Assembly (NCBI RefSeq): GCF_033807575.1
Contig: NC_084704.1
Span: forward strand, 37,363,968 to 37,427,967
DNA length: 64,000 nt
From: Cydia pomonella
Lineage: Eukaryota; Arthropoda; Insecta; Lepidoptera; Tortricidae
Direction of reading: 5' to 3'
Numbering within the stretch: position 1 is the stretch's first letter; the number at the start of each line of letters is the position of its first letter. Shown piece by piece: positions 21,745 to 31,733 of the stretch. The notes beneath the pieces are model-generated. The model made no database searches. It saw only the letters and a list, made by a program, of their open reading frames with translations, and was not told the origin of the DNA. The translations under genes and the position numbers were made by a program.

Positions 21745-22161
21745 AACCTTATAAAATGGGATTTTATTTATGTTCAAAATAACATTTAAATTAAACCTGA
21801 TTGTATTAACTTAACCAGATTCTATTTTAGATAAATAAATATACTTACATTAATACAAAATATAACTTGAGGCCACAAATAAAAGCTCATATCGAGATTC
21901 GAACCCAGGACCTTCAGGTAGGCAGTTTTATAATTAAGTTAATTACCTAACAGTGTGATCGATTTATCAATAAAGGAATATCGGGAAATCATTTATTTAG
22001 GTACCCACTCGGAAGCGGAAACTCTGAAAAATCATGAATTTATTATCCTATGTCAATATTTCAGGCGATTGAAAAATACGCTATTGTAACCCCGATTTTT
22101 ATCTCGAACAAAAGATGGACATTTTAAAATCGTCGTTTCACAATTTACCATAATTAATTAT
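21745..22161. other. Unassigned
   Basis: 'gagattcgaacccaggacct' at about 21894 resembles the box-B part of a SINE in minus orientation. The rest is not recognised. Confidence 0.3.
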
Positions 22162-22920
22162 GGGTTATTCCCACTAGTTACCACCAGTGGTAACTACTGG
22201 GAATGAATTTTTTACGTAAAATATTTTTACGTATAATAAATATTTTATTTTGTTTTATTTGGAATTATTACATTATATTAATTATTAGATATATATTTTT
22301 TTCCTTTTTGCCATCAGCTTGTTTTCCTTTTTGCCATCAGCCTCGAGAGTATGAGAGCATTTATCTTATTAATTGTAAATTGAATTAATTGTGACATTAT
22401 CTATGAAACCTGGATCTTTTGTCAAGGACGCTTACGCCACACTGCGTAGCGCAGCGTTGTATTTATACAGGAGCATCGTTGATAATGGCGTAAGCGCCAT
22501 CGACAATAAAGTCCTTTTCAATAAATAACGTCACAATTATACGAACGAACAAACAAATCAGTCAAAAACCGATTTTTTTATCACTTTTAAGCCAGTTTAC
22601 TGAAACAGTAATCGACTTATAATGAAACGATTAACTAATTAACTTATAATTAATTCGACGTTGATTTAATTATTGATTATAGAACTCTATGTTTATACTG
22701 TTTTTATTAGTATTGAATTGTAACCAAATTTTGGTAGTAACGAAAAAAAATCTCACCTTTTACCTGTGGTAACTACTGTTACCAGCCAGTTACCACCAAA
22801 CCAAGTTGGTGGTAACTAGTGGGATTTTTTTCCCCAATAGTTACCAGTGGTAAAAGGTGGGAAAAAAATCCCAGTAGTTACCACTGGTAACAACTTGGTG
22901 GTAACTAGTGGGAATAACCC
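22162..22920. mobile_element. Inverted-repeat element built of GGTAAC/GTTACC palindromes
   Basis: The 25-bp ends match perfectly (GGGTTATTCCCACTAGTTAC + CACCA at 22162; its complement ends at 22920). Inside are several further copies of 'accagtggtaac', 'ggtggtaactagtggga' and 'cccagtagttaccactgg' in both orientations, clustered at 22160-22205 and 22765-22920. A separate MITE is nested at 22391-22535. No coding frame is present. Confidence 0.7.
22391..22535. mobile_element. MITE 'AAGGTCCCTTTT' family, nested copy
   Basis: 'tgtgacattatctatgaaac' and 'ataacgtcacaa' ends, with 'ggcgtaagcgccatcgacaa' inside. It is a diverged relative of 20311-20457. Confidence 0.6.
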
Positions 22921-23200
22921 GTAATTATTTTAAAAAGTATTCCAATAATTTTATATTAAACATAGACAACTCGTTATGCTCGTTTTAGGTAATGTTTGAA
23001 GGGCTTTAAAAAAAGAAAAACAATCCGACACAGATATTGATAATATTAATCTATGTTGAAAAAATCTGTGCTCTCAGTGGTCAAAAACCACAGAGGAGAC
23101 TCCAGTTAGCTATGTGCCAAATTTCAACAGGGTTCCCATAGAATGTTCTCGGTATTTTTTTCTGCATGTTTATTGCCAAACCTTACAGTTTCGATTTCTG
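22921..23200. other. Unassigned AT-rich
   Basis: Nothing recognised. Confidence 0.35.
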
Positions 23201-23211
23201 ACATAAAATGC

Positions 23212-23313
23212 GACAGTCCATATATAAAGGGACCTTTACTAATGCCAATACTAATGCGGTACTACGTGACGTAAGCGCCAACCTCCATAAGGTCCCTTTT
23301 GATATGGACTGTC
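23212..23313. mobile_element. MITE 'AAGGTCCCTTTT' family, short copy
   Basis: GACAGTCCATATATAAAGGG and 'aaggtcccttttgatatgga' + CTGTC are inverted. The core 'gacgtaagcgccaacctcca' is shared with 39115-39240. Confidence 0.7.
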
Positions 23314-23520
23314 CCAAATAAACGCCAATGAGTGAAGTAAGTAAATGTTGAATGAAACAGTCGTCAACAGTTAAGAACATTGAACAGTGATTCCTCATCT
23401 GAACGGGAATTTTCTTTATAAAATTATTTACAATAGTTAAATGGAAACTTGCAAAAGAATTTTCTCATGTACTTATTTATTATTCTTCTTAGTCGTATAC
23501 TCTTGTCAGAGTAGTGGTGG

Positions 23521-23715
23521 TCATTGCGGTCGTTGTACGGCTTTTTTCGCTGTTTCCCGCCATGCTTCTCTATTTATTGCCTGCCGCGCGCACAGATTCA
23601 GAGGTGACCCCGTGAGAGCTTTCACTTGGTCGGTCCATCGCATTGAGGGCCGCAATCTGGGTCTTGTGCCATTATTTATTATTAAGTTTCCAGAAATTGC
23701 GGAAACTGATAGCAA
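23521..23715 (-). pseudogene. LINE ORF2 C-terminal relic, minus strand
   Basis: The minus frame reads Pro/Arg-rich sequence followed by 'RWTDQVKALTGSPLNLCARQ', then a 'NREAWRETAKKA' end. This is the W-x-D-Q ... A-x-N-R-x-x-W-R pattern at the tail of many non-LTR RT proteins. It ends at a natural stop at 23521-23523. Upstream domains are absent. The 96-codon plus frame over the same bases is its shadow. Confidence 0.65.
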
Positions 23716-24100
23716 GCTCGATTCTCCATAGAAACGTAGTTACCCTCTCATTTTAAAACTAGCTAGATTGCTCTGAAACTTTGTATGTACTTACAATAGG
23801 ATAAGGTTTATCTATGCCTACAAGCTTACTTACACATACCTAGACCTACATGCTAAACACAATTAGTTTATGTAGCTTCAGATACCATAGTTAAAGTTTT
23901 TATACAAAATTTGTTTTTGCTCTATTTCGTTTGTTTTATAAGCTGGAGCTATATAAACTAATTACGAGCATAGATATACCTCATGTCATTGTATGTGCAA
24001 AATTCCATTACAATCGAACACGTAGTTTTAAAATGAGAACAAAACTCCGTTTGTACGAGTATGGGAAGGTGAAATTATGCCGAGCTTGCTGCTCTTAAGA
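23716..24100. repeat. Interspersed repeat, inverted pair ('tttcgtttgttttataagct')
   Basis: 'tttgctctatttcgtttgtt' and 'ttataagctggagctatata' are the complement of the 14851 copy. 'taggataaggtttatctatg' at the left and 'catagatatacctcatgtca' at the right form an inverted pair, so the copy is roughly palindromic. Confidence 0.5.
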
Positions 24101-24600
24101 GATGTTCAGATAATTTTAAACACCTAGGCCGCTCAGACACTTGCGCTGCTAACTGTACAAACAAATGAGCTTAAGCATTTGTCAAATTAATTTAATTTCG
24201 TATTCACTTTACAGAAACAACTAGCTTTAAAAGTAATATCTTGGGACCTTTTAAAGTGACAGGCAAATTTTCTCTGATGCGATAAATTTTACAGCTAATT
24301 TAAGTGACATCAAATGTCAGGTCTAATTTCTTCTCAAGTAATAATTTGATGAACTCTGTCACGCTCTGTTTCTCCGAAAGATTGTTAGGTATAACTTTCG
24401 CTTAATGAAAGTAAACGTGTATTTCTCCTTGCCATTGAAATCTTTAATGATTAAGATTCTTAGTAGAACGTAATTTTAAGAGAATATTTTATCATTCAAA
24501 GGCTTCTTAGAATTAATTATTTAATTTTACTTTTGTATTCGTTTACGTAGTATCGAAATTAAAATGTACAATTTTAGAAAAAAGATTAGTATCTTTGATT
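24101..24600. other. No gene recognised
   Basis: No frame, repeat or motif that I can support. Confidence 0.35.
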
Positions 24601-24611
24601 CTGCGATCTTC

Positions 24612-24785
24612 TAGACTCCAGTAGGCTAGAGTCAAACCAAGAAGTTGGCATCGGTTTTGATAGCCCAGACGTCGCACGTGTTATTTTAAAAGTCAAACTT
24701 CTATGAAATTGTGACGTTTACTTGACGCTTGCACCGTCTGGACTATAAAAATAGCTGCCAACTTATCTTGGTCTGACTTTATCTG
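24612..24785. mobile_element. MITE 'gaccaagcttagttg' family
   Basis: 'agagtcaaaccaagaagttg' and 'gccaacttatcttggtctga' are inverted. 'tgatagcccagacgtcgcac' is shared with 55390. Confidence 0.6.
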
Positions 24786-24842
24786 CGTTTTCAGGCGCGT
24801 ATCAATAGGCTTAGAACGCAGTGCGATCAATTTCTTGAGCTT

Positions 24843-25045
24843 TCAGAATCGCATAAAGTGTAACGTACGCGTACGGCATGTATGCTTTATGAAGTTCAGA
24901 CTTGCAAGTGCGTGCGCATGTATGCATGTGCATGCGCATGTATGCATGCGCACGCACATGCAAGACTGAAATCGCAAGAAATTAATCGCAGTGCGTTCTA
25001 AGCCACACTTGAAGTCGCCCAATGTATGGAGCCGCGCGCGAGAAC
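24843..25045. repeat. Alternating purine-pyrimidine tract (TGCATGCG)n inside a palindrome
   Basis: The region around 24898-24962 is an array of 'catgcgcatgtatgcatg' type steps. 'cttagaacgcagtgcg' upstream (about 24810) is matched by 'cgcagtgcgttctaag' at about 24988, so the whole 24808-25003 segment is an inverted repeat. Confidence 0.55.
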
Positions 25046-25051
25046 GCAACT

Positions 25052-25773
25052 CATGGGGTTATCCATTAATTACGTCTTACGAATTTCGAGGTTTTTTGAC
25101 CCCTCCTGTCCTTGTTACACTTGTCAACGTCACATTTTTGACAATTTTGTTTTCAACGAAATCGGCAAATTAGGTATTTTTAATATATTATCAAAATATT
25201 TTTGATAATAAAAATATTAGTAATTTTATAACACAAAACCGATTAGAAAATAAACGAATAAAAACCGGCCAAGTGCGAGTCGGACTCGCACAGGAAGGGT
25301 TCCGTAGCATTATCTATAAAAACGGTCATCGGTCACCCATTCAAGTACTGACCCCGCCCGACGTTGCTTAACTTCGGTGGTTGGATGAGAACCTGGAGAT
25401 TGGAAAGAAATATTTATTTTATTCTGTTTTCAGTATATGTTGTTATAGCGGCAACAGAAATACATAATCTCTAGAAATTTCAACTGGCTAACTATCACGG
25501 TTCATGAGATACAGCCTGGTGACAGACGGACGGACAGCGGAGTCTCAGTAATAGGGTCCCGTTTGACCCTTTGGGTATGGAACCCTAAAAACGATTATCT
25601 TTGCAAAATTTCGTTATTTAACTGTACAGCGAATAAAAAAAATTGGTTACTGATGAAGTTAAAGTGACTTCACAAATTTTGTTAGTCCCCCCTCTCCCTT
25701 GTCACAACATGTCTCATTTTCTTGACCCCCCCACCCTTCTAAACGTTTGATGTAATTAATGGATGACCCCATG
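25052..25773. mobile_element. MITE, 722 bp, 'ATGGGGTTATCCATTAATTA' ends
   Basis: CATGGGGTTATCCATTAATT and 'gtaattaatggatgacccca' are inverted. I recognise the terminal sequence from lepidopteran repeats. It is interrupted by a snapback repeat at 25262-25592. Confidence 0.65.
25262..25592 (-). repeat. Snapback repeat, full-length, nested
   Basis: 'ccggccaagtgcgagtcgga' at the left and 'gggtatggaaccctaaaaac' at the right are the family ends in minus orientation. An inverted CGGAC tract lies inside. Confidence 0.65.
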
Positions 25774-26025
25774 CTAGATCTGGAATGAAGTATAGGTATA
25801 GATGTTTTCAATATAACCGAGTCTGCATTTTTCTCACGTACAATATCGATTGCACTTCACAATGTTGCTATTTACATTTTAAAACCAAGGCTGAATACGA
25901 GCATAAGTACTTGGTTATACTTAGACCTTATTCCTTTGTAATAGAGTTTACGATTGATCACCGGCCAGTCAACTGAACGTACGAAAACACGTAACTGTAT
26001 GCTTATAGAATTTATGTCAATACAA

Positions 26026-26878
26026 AAACAGGCTAAGTGCGAGTCGGACTCGCTTCTTTGGGGTACGTACAGCTGTGAAGTACATTTACAGATTTTTTTA
26101 AATGGAATTTTCTTTTCGTCTTTCACGCTTGACCACTTTTATTATTGTCCGTTGTTATCGTTTGAGGTTTGGTTTGAATTTTTTTTTAAACATGAATAAG
26201 GGTTAACAATCTCGATGTGTATTTTTAATGAATGAAGCTATTAAAAAATAGTAAGTAACTATTACATACGAAATCAAAATAATTTATAATAATCATATAT
26301 GTATATGCTATGTAATTGTTACATATTGTTAGGTAAAAATATCGTTATTTATGGAATGGAGAGTTAATTATTATGGGCTGTGCTCCGCCGCTTTCTATCA
26401 CCGCACCGCTCGCCATCGGCAGGGTGTTCATCCTCATACCCTAGAGCCTAAATGGTCGCGCACTGTGCGGTTTAAGAGTTTTTAAAAGGTCAGCAACGCG
26501 CATGTAACACCTCTGGAGTTGCAGGCGTCCATAGGCTACGGTGACTGCTTGCCATCAGGCGGGCCGTATGCTTGTTTGCCACCGACGTGGTATAAAAAAA
26601 AAACGGAATTGTGCAACAAATCTAAATTTTAATTGCTTATCGTAAAAACAAGCAAAAACGTATCATTTTATGCACACTTTTTAGAACAACAACGACCTAC
26701 TTTCAGAGCATGCGAACTGAAAGAGATATTTCATTTTTATTATTTTATACTGTAGCAGAAAAGTTATGTATAAATTTCAGCATTTTCAGCTATGTATCAC
26801 GGTTCTTAACAGACAGACGCACAGCGGAGCCTTATTAACAGATTTCCTTTGTCTTTCAGGTACGGAACCCTAAAAAGG
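26026..26878 (-). repeat. Snapback repeat split by another insertion
   Basis: The 3' end 'aagtgcgagtcggactcgct' lies at 26035 and the 5' end 'caggtacggaaccctaaaaa' at 26858. The retroposon at 26376-26606 is between them. Confidence 0.5.
26376..26606 (+). mobile_element. Retroposon, 'ggtggcaaacaagcatacgg' family, plus strand
   Basis: 'cgcactgtgcggtttaagag', 'gcaacgcgcatgtaac' and 'gtatgcttgtttgccaccga' followed by A10. An upstream body piece related to it lies inverted at 28845-28930. Confidence 0.65.
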
Positions 26879-27229
26879 TTTACCAACTTTCTGTAAGCAA
26901 GGCGTGTACAAAAGTTTTGTATGAAACACATGCTTTTGTTTCCCTGAAATAGTTAGGTAAGTACTTAGCCTAGTTTTGAAGTTATGCACGACTTGTTCAG
27001 TTTGGACAAAAGAGTGTTGACCGGTAATAACAGTAATTGTCAAAGTTGGTCAGCCTTGTGTTACAGAATAAGTAAGTGTTTCATATAATATAAAGTACCT
27101 GGGCGACCGAACTATTTATTGTAATATGGTGGTGATAATCTTAACAATTTTTTTTATTAAATTAAACTTGTCTAAAACAATAAAAATTAAAAAATTATAT
27201 ATAAACTTGAACATATTATAAAAAAAAAA

Positions 27230-27325
27230 CAAAAGTTATTCCCCGGGCGAGATTCGAACCCGTAACACTCGTTTCTAGCCGTCCGCGTCTTAACCCGCTG
27301 GACCAGACGGACAGTGGCTGGCAAC
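27230..27325 (-). mobile_element. tRNA-like SINE head, minus strand
   Basis: Minus strand: 'gtctggtccagcgggttaag' (box A like) then 'gttacgggttcgaatctcgc' (box B). It is not a functional tRNA gene: it is joined to an A/T-rich tail and no acceptor stem pairs. Confidence 0.5.
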
Positions 27326-27487
27326 ACGAAATTAGCGACCATATTCTGCGTCGAAAGAAAAACGCATGAAAACTCGAAAACACGCGTTTTCCCAAATATA
27401 AGACTAATCTAGATCGATTGTATACCCCCAAAAACCCCCATATACCAAATTTCAGCGAAATCGTTAAAGCCGTTTCCGAGATCACAG

Positions 27488-27522
<35 letters not shown>
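27326..27522 (+). mobile_element. Retroposon 3' end with (TA)n microsatellite
   Basis: 'caaatttcagcgaaatcgtt', 'aaagccgtttccgagatcac' and then (AT)16-like repeats (27489-27521) form an RTE-like LINE/SINE tail. A mirrored relative lies at 29430-29545 ('ggggatctcggaaagggct'). Confidence 0.5.
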
Positions 27523-27699
27523 AGAATTGCTCGTTTAAATGTATAAGATACATTACCCGTCACGAATATATATACACGGTGTAACATGAGGAAAGATTTT
27601 ACCATTGTATTCCTGATCACATTTCTAGAGTCTAAAATGCCTAGTACACTTTTCTGGATTTCGCCTAGTTTCAGAGTAAATACCAATTTTAATCATTGA

Positions 27700-27935
27700 G
27701 ACTAATATCTCTATTGTATAATAATTATTTATTTTAAGATTATTATAATGTAATGTTTACCCAGGTATTAGCTGTTTTATTTATAAATGTTGTTATGTAT
27801 TTTTCATGTCACTATGATGTTACTATAAATGTTGTATTGACCTGTAAAAGAGCCCTTGAGGCCTACTTGCAGATTAATTTTTTGTTTTTTTATTTGAAAA
27901 AAAAAAAAAAAACTTATTGTAACTTAGCGGAAAAC
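27700..27935 (+). mobile_element. LINE 3' tail, uninterrupted copy
   Basis: 'taatgtttacccaggtatta' through 'gagcccttgaggcctacttg' to an A-rich end is the intact version of the sequence split at 5345-6480. Confidence 0.6.
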
Positions 27936-28138
27936 GCCGTTTGATGGCGATTATGCCATTATAGGGCCTAGTCTAAATATACTGATAGATGTCAAAAAGT
28001 TGCAAAACCTTGGTACAAAAAAAAATCGTAAAAATTCATTTTCAGTCTAGTTTTCCCATAACATTATTTTTTTATGTAACATACCATAACATAAACACAT
28101 TCAAAAATTTGAAAATAAAACATTGTTGTTTTTGGCGA

Positions 28139-28320
28139 AATGTTCAATCAATCAATCAATCAATCATTTATTTATTTGCAAAAATACAGTAACATAAGGT
28201 GTTAGGACTATTCAGGTACTATGTGTATTTTGCTTGCAAGCAAGCGTGCAAATATAATGTGTCAAATCTAAGCATTGAAAAATAACAAAATTGAAATTAA
28301 GACATTAGCATAAATAGTTA
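28139..28320 (-). mobile_element. LINE 3' end preceded by (TCAA)n
   Basis: (TCAA)6 at 28145-28168, then 'catttatttatttgcaaaaa' and 'tacagtaacataaggtgtta', read as a minus-strand 3' end. Confidence 0.45.
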
Positions 28321-28411
28321 GGGATTTAGAAAAATTAGGAAAAAAAAATTAGGAAAAAAGTCAGTCAGTCGCCATAGAATTATAAAAATAATCATTAAAA
28401 ATCAAGAGAAA

Positions 28412-28416
28412 ATATA

Positions 28417-28472
<56 letters not shown>

Positions 28473-28490
28473 TGAATGAATGAATTTGAA
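28412..28490. repeat. (TA)n microsatellite with (GAAT)n
   Basis: About 48 bases of alternating TA followed by AATG repeats. Confidence 0.85.
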
Positions 28491-28844
28491 AATAATTAGA
28501 AAAATTTGCGTTCATTTTTTTCTTCTTTTGGCCTCAGAAGTGCGTGGTTAAAATCTATGGCACTTCTCATGTTACACCGTGTATATATATCTCTCTCTCT
28601 TTCTTGCCGTATCCGTATTTTATCAGTCTTTTGCTCGTAGTTCGAAAACGATATGTTCGACGGAAAATTACATTCTATTCAATATTAAAGAGGGTAAAAT
28701 ACTGCGTCGATTAAGCATCAAACACTTAAAAGTGGTACAGCCGAAATCAAAAGTTAGAAATCGGCAAAATTTCTCATTTAATTGCCAACATATATTAAGA
28801 AAAATGCATTGATTGGTTACCAGGTAGCAACGGATACATAAAAA

Positions 28845-28935
28845 AAATTGCGCACAGTGCGCGACAATTTTGTCTCTAGGGAATGAGGATGAGATGAACA
28901 CCCTGACGACGGCTAGAACAGAGATATTGAACGGA
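28845..28935 (-). mobile_element. Retroposon body fragment
   Basis: 'gcgcacagtgcgcgac' and 'gaggatgagatgaacaccct' are the inverted counterpart of 26383-26470. Confidence 0.4.
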
Positions 28936-29164
28936 ATAACATTTTTCGTCGGACGCACCATTTTCGAGCTACAAGCAAAAAACTAAAAAAAAGAACAAAC
29001 ACTTATGCACACCTGGGATTAGGCAACCTCGGATCACACGTATTTAGGACCAAATGAAGGCATAAAAACGCTTGATGTCAATTAATTCTTCGAAAAAATG
29101 TAATTTGATTGTCCTATGTATTTATTTATTATTAAACATATAATATTATTATTACTTATATTAT

Positions 29165-29290
29165 ATGTATTTATTTAATCTTTATTGCACAATACATGAA
29201 GGTACAAATAGCGGACTTAATGCCTTAAGGCGTTCTCTACCACTCAACCAATGCGTTAAACCAGAAAGATTAAGTAGGTGCAGTCTTTTA
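29165..29290 (-). mobile_element. LINE 3' tail ('gtgcaataaagtttaaataa' family), minus strand
   Basis: 'tatttaatctttattgcaca' and 'ttaaggcgttctctacc' are the complement of the tail at 48800-48880 and 56190-56270. Confidence 0.55.
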
Positions 29291-29428
29291 GTATGTGAAT
29301 TTGTAACCAAGACTATAATTATATTAATACTTATAAACTATATATTGATAAACTTACGCGTATACTTAATCTTATACATTTAAACGGGCAATTCTTATAT
29401 ATATGCATATACTTATATTATATATATT

Positions 29429-29550
29429 TATATATTTTGGGGATCTCGGAAAGGGCTCTAAAGATTTCGATTAAATTTGCTATATGGGGGTTTTCGGGGG
29501 CGAAAAATCGATAGATGAGTTTTTATATGTTTCCCGAGCAAAGCTCTGGC
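29429..29550 (-). mobile_element. Retroposon tail, minus strand
   Basis: 'ggggatctcggaaagggctc', 'ctatatgggggttttc' mirror the sequence at 27425-27490. Confidence 0.4.
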
Positions 29551-29724
29551 TTCCAGATATTACAAATAAACATACATATATTGATACATGCATAATTATA
29601 ACAAATGTGAATCATTAAGTTGATGAAAAAGAAAGTTTCTCAAGGAAATACTTGCGCAACATGCGCTTGAATGTGAATTTGGTCTGCGCTATACTTTGTC
29701 CGCCCTGTGGTAATACTCATACTC

Positions 29725-29960
29725 GTTTATTGGTAAAATATAAGAATTTTACATGTCGGCAATTAAAATAGGTACAATAACAGTGTTAAGTCTATTCTAC
29801 ATTACATTAAAATGCAAGGATACAAAGACAAATATAAATGTCCAGTTAAAATTATCAAGTAATTGGGATAAAATTAAAAGCATACATTAATATGATTAAA
29901 GCTCCATTATCTAAATTGTTACATTTAAAAGTTAAGAAATTCGTTAATGTCATAAAAAGC
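29725..29960 (-). mobile_element. LINE 3' UTR-like, minus strand
   Basis: 'tcatactcgtttattggtaa' and 'taagaattttacatgtcggc' resemble LINE 3' ends seen elsewhere. There is no frame. The retroelement lies about 100 bases to the right. Confidence 0.4.
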
Positions 29961-30067
29961 TTGGGCAGGCAGTTAACCATATTTTTAATATAATGTAAAA
30001 GGTTGAGTCACACTCAATATGCCTAAATCATTGGGTATGGGTAGTTTAATGTAGACTTCTGGTCCTC

Positions 30068-30415
30068 TGTTATATAATATGATCCATCCATATACCTAGT
30101 TTTAGTTATTAAGTTGCTACTCACATATTTGTTTACCTTTCCCAATAGTTTTGTACTTTGAAATCATAATTAGTTTCTTAAATACTTTATTTACACTTCT
30201 CATCAATAATTGTAAACATCCTCATGTCTTAATGTGTTATTTGTCATTAGTGTTAACTTATCTCAAATGGTCCTGAGACCATAATGTGTTTATTATTCTC
30301 ATGTTTATCCTAATATCCTAATGAGACTTGTCTCCCTTATAAGCAGTACTACGTCCCGAATTAAATCAGTCTAGTTTGAACCGTCAAACTGTGTTTTACT
30401 CCACCCCACATAACA
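30068..30415 (+). repeat. 5' LTR (348 bp)
   Basis: It begins TGTTAT and ends ATAACA, a perfect 6-bp terminal inverted repeat, and is identical over all 348 positions to 38098-38445. It contains the promoter (30338-30370) that should drive the genomic transcript. Confidence 0.97.
30338..30370 (+). promoter_or_regulatory. LTR core promoter: TATA box and arthropod initiator
   Basis: TATAAG at 30338-30343 lies 30 bases upstream of the A of TCAGT (30366-30370), the arthropod Inr consensus. Spacing is ideal for pol II. This predicts transcription starting at 30368, so U3 is about 300 bp and R/U5 about 48 bp. The 3' LTR carries the same elements at 38368-38400. Confidence 0.7.
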
Positions 30416-30419
30416 ATTT

Positions 30420-30436
30420 TGGCGCAGTCGGTAGGA
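30420..30436 (+). other. Primer-binding site, tRNA-Ser
   Basis: TGGCGCAGTCGGTAGGA, four bases after the LTR, is complementary to a tRNA 3' end reading TCCTACCGACTGCGCCA. The CGACTGC acceptor strand is that of insect tRNA-Ser. The same primer type is known for the 17.6/297 group. Confidence 0.85.
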
Positions 30437-30695
30437 TACATTAACCGCGTCACACCGCCGTTAAGCAGACGAGCTCAACGCCTGGGCTAAGGACAAAATC
30501 GCCACCAGCCTAGACGGTGCCTGCAGGGCTTCAAACAGCTCGCCGAACAACGCTCCGTGATGCAAATTTGGATCCCGTTACTGTGGTAAGTGGCCAAACA
30601 CGTTTGCTCTGTTCCCACATCCTATATCTCCAGGCTACTATATATATCTTAAATCCGAAATCTCTTTATCTTGTGACATATATATTTAATCAAAA
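30437..30695 (+). promoter_or_regulatory. 5' leader with a candidate splice donor and a short upstream ORF
   Basis: The leader contains a 9-codon upstream frame (ATG 30560, stop 30587-30589). A consensus donor G/GTAAGT lies at 30585/30586. Errantiviruses usually make a spliced env RNA, so this is a candidate donor, but I could not pair it with an acceptor in a convincing phase. The leader is also where a packaging signal would lie; none can be read directly. Confidence 0.45.
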
Positions 30696-31733
30696 ATGTC
30701 CCCAATCACTGAAACTATGGCCGCGCAAGCAGCAATTAAAGATACAATCAAACTAGAGACAACATCACCCACTACATCAAATGAGGCCAATTCGGAAACA
30801 ATACCTTTAAACACACTCCTCCGGTTAATACCGGATTTCGACACAGCACAACCCGCGCAAGTTTATAGGTTCGTTCGCTCATGCGACTCCGCTTTTGAAT
30901 TGGCAAACGCATCTCAACAACCAGTGATCCTCACATATACGTTAAATAGAATTTCTGGGCAGAATTCGTCAGATATATTTGCAAAAAGGTACCAAAGTTG
31001 GTCAGAGCTGAAAACATTCCTAATTCAAAAATTCTCACAAACGAAAACGTTGACACATCTTAACTTAGAGCTTCAATCATTATTCCAAAAACCGAATGAA
31101 TCGGTCACCGATTACTTTCATAGAGTTGACTTATGCCGTAATAAAATCCTCGACAAATTAACCGCCGAAGTTTCTGACGCATCATTGATCGGCCGGAAGA
31201 CCAGCACTGAGGAAACCGCCTTAAGCATATTTGTAAATGGTGTGAGCTCTAATCTGGGTTCGATGCTGAGGACAAAAGGTTTCACCACCTTGTCCGAGGC
31301 TGGTACATTCGCGATTCAAGAAGAAAAGATTCAAAACATGAATCACGCACGTCAGGTCCTATTTAGAACCCCAGCTTATAGTAGCACCATTCGTAGGCCA
31401 ACGCCACCGATTAATCAGACTCAATCTTCACTTTCAACCGCACAACCAAACACATTTAGGCCAACAAAAACGTGTAATTATTGCAAAAAACCCGGTCACC
31501 TGATTTCTGAATGCAGAAAGAGAGCTTACAATAATAATATAAAAAATCATAATATAGAACGCCCTACTAATGCCCCTCTTCGCATCAATAATTTAAACTT
31601 ACAAGCGGCCGAGGAAACGGGCTTTCACTCGGGAACCGCTTCGATATATTGCCCGAATACCCCGATGACTTCATCAAGACAAAACACAGCCCCGGAACTT
31701 TACGAAACCATGCAGAACCTACAACTACAATAG
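30696..31733 (+). CDS. gag: Gag polyprotein (capsid and nucleocapsid)
   Basis: Structural protein that assembles the virus-like particle and packages the RNA. It has 345 codons; the ATG at 30696 is preceded by AAAA and is the first in frame after the leader. Roughly residues 35-210 form the capsid-like region, with an 'IPDFDTAQPAQVYRFVRSCD' block and a later 'SVTDYFHRV' block typical of Gypsy Gag. One CCHC zinc knuckle (C-x2-C-x4-H-x4-C) spans residues 260-273, a nucleic-acid-binding nucleocapsid motif. The C-terminus overlaps the pol frame by 142 bases. The slippery heptamer at 31592 lies 46 codons before the stop, so most ribosomes should make Gag alone. No internal stop is present. Confidence 0.93.
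   Translation: MSPITETMAAQAAIKDTIKLETTSPTTSNEANSETIPLNTLLRLIPDFDTAQPAQVYRFVRSCDSAFELANASQQPVILTYTLNRISGQNSSDIFAKRYQSWSELKTFLIQKFSQTKTLTHLNLELQSLFQKPNESVTDYFHRVDLCRNKILDKLTAEVSDASLIGRKTSTEETALSIFVNGVSSNLGSMLRTKGFTTLSEAGTFAIQEEKIQNMNHARQVLFRTPAYSSTIRRPTPPINQTQSSLSTAQPNTFRPTKTCNYCKKPGHLISECRKRAYNNNIKNHNIERPTNAPLRINNLNLQAAEETGFHSGTASIYCPNTPMTSSRQNTAPELYETMQNLQLQ
31592..31640 (+). promoter_or_regulatory. -1 programmed ribosomal frameshift signal (slippery site plus hairpin)
   Basis: TTTAAAC at 31592-31598 is read T TTA AAC in the gag frame, the X-XXY-YYZ form. The pol frame has a stop at 31589-31591, directly before it. After a 5-base spacer, 31604-31617 can pair with 31623-31640 as 5+5+4 base pairs (AGCGG/CCGCT, CCGAG/CTCGG, GAAA/TTTC), with a 3-base and a 1-base bulge on the 3' side and a 5-base loop. 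Heptamer, spacing and stem all match the established eukaryotic -1 signal. Confidence 0.88.

Noticed and set aside
27230..27325. Possible tRNA gene on the minus strand
   Set aside because: Box A and box B are visible, but no paired acceptor stem or credible anticodon arm. It reads into a retroposon tail.
30517..30756. 79-codon frame in the retroelement leader
   Set aside because: It starts at GTG, spans the leader and the gag start in another frame, and shows no domain.
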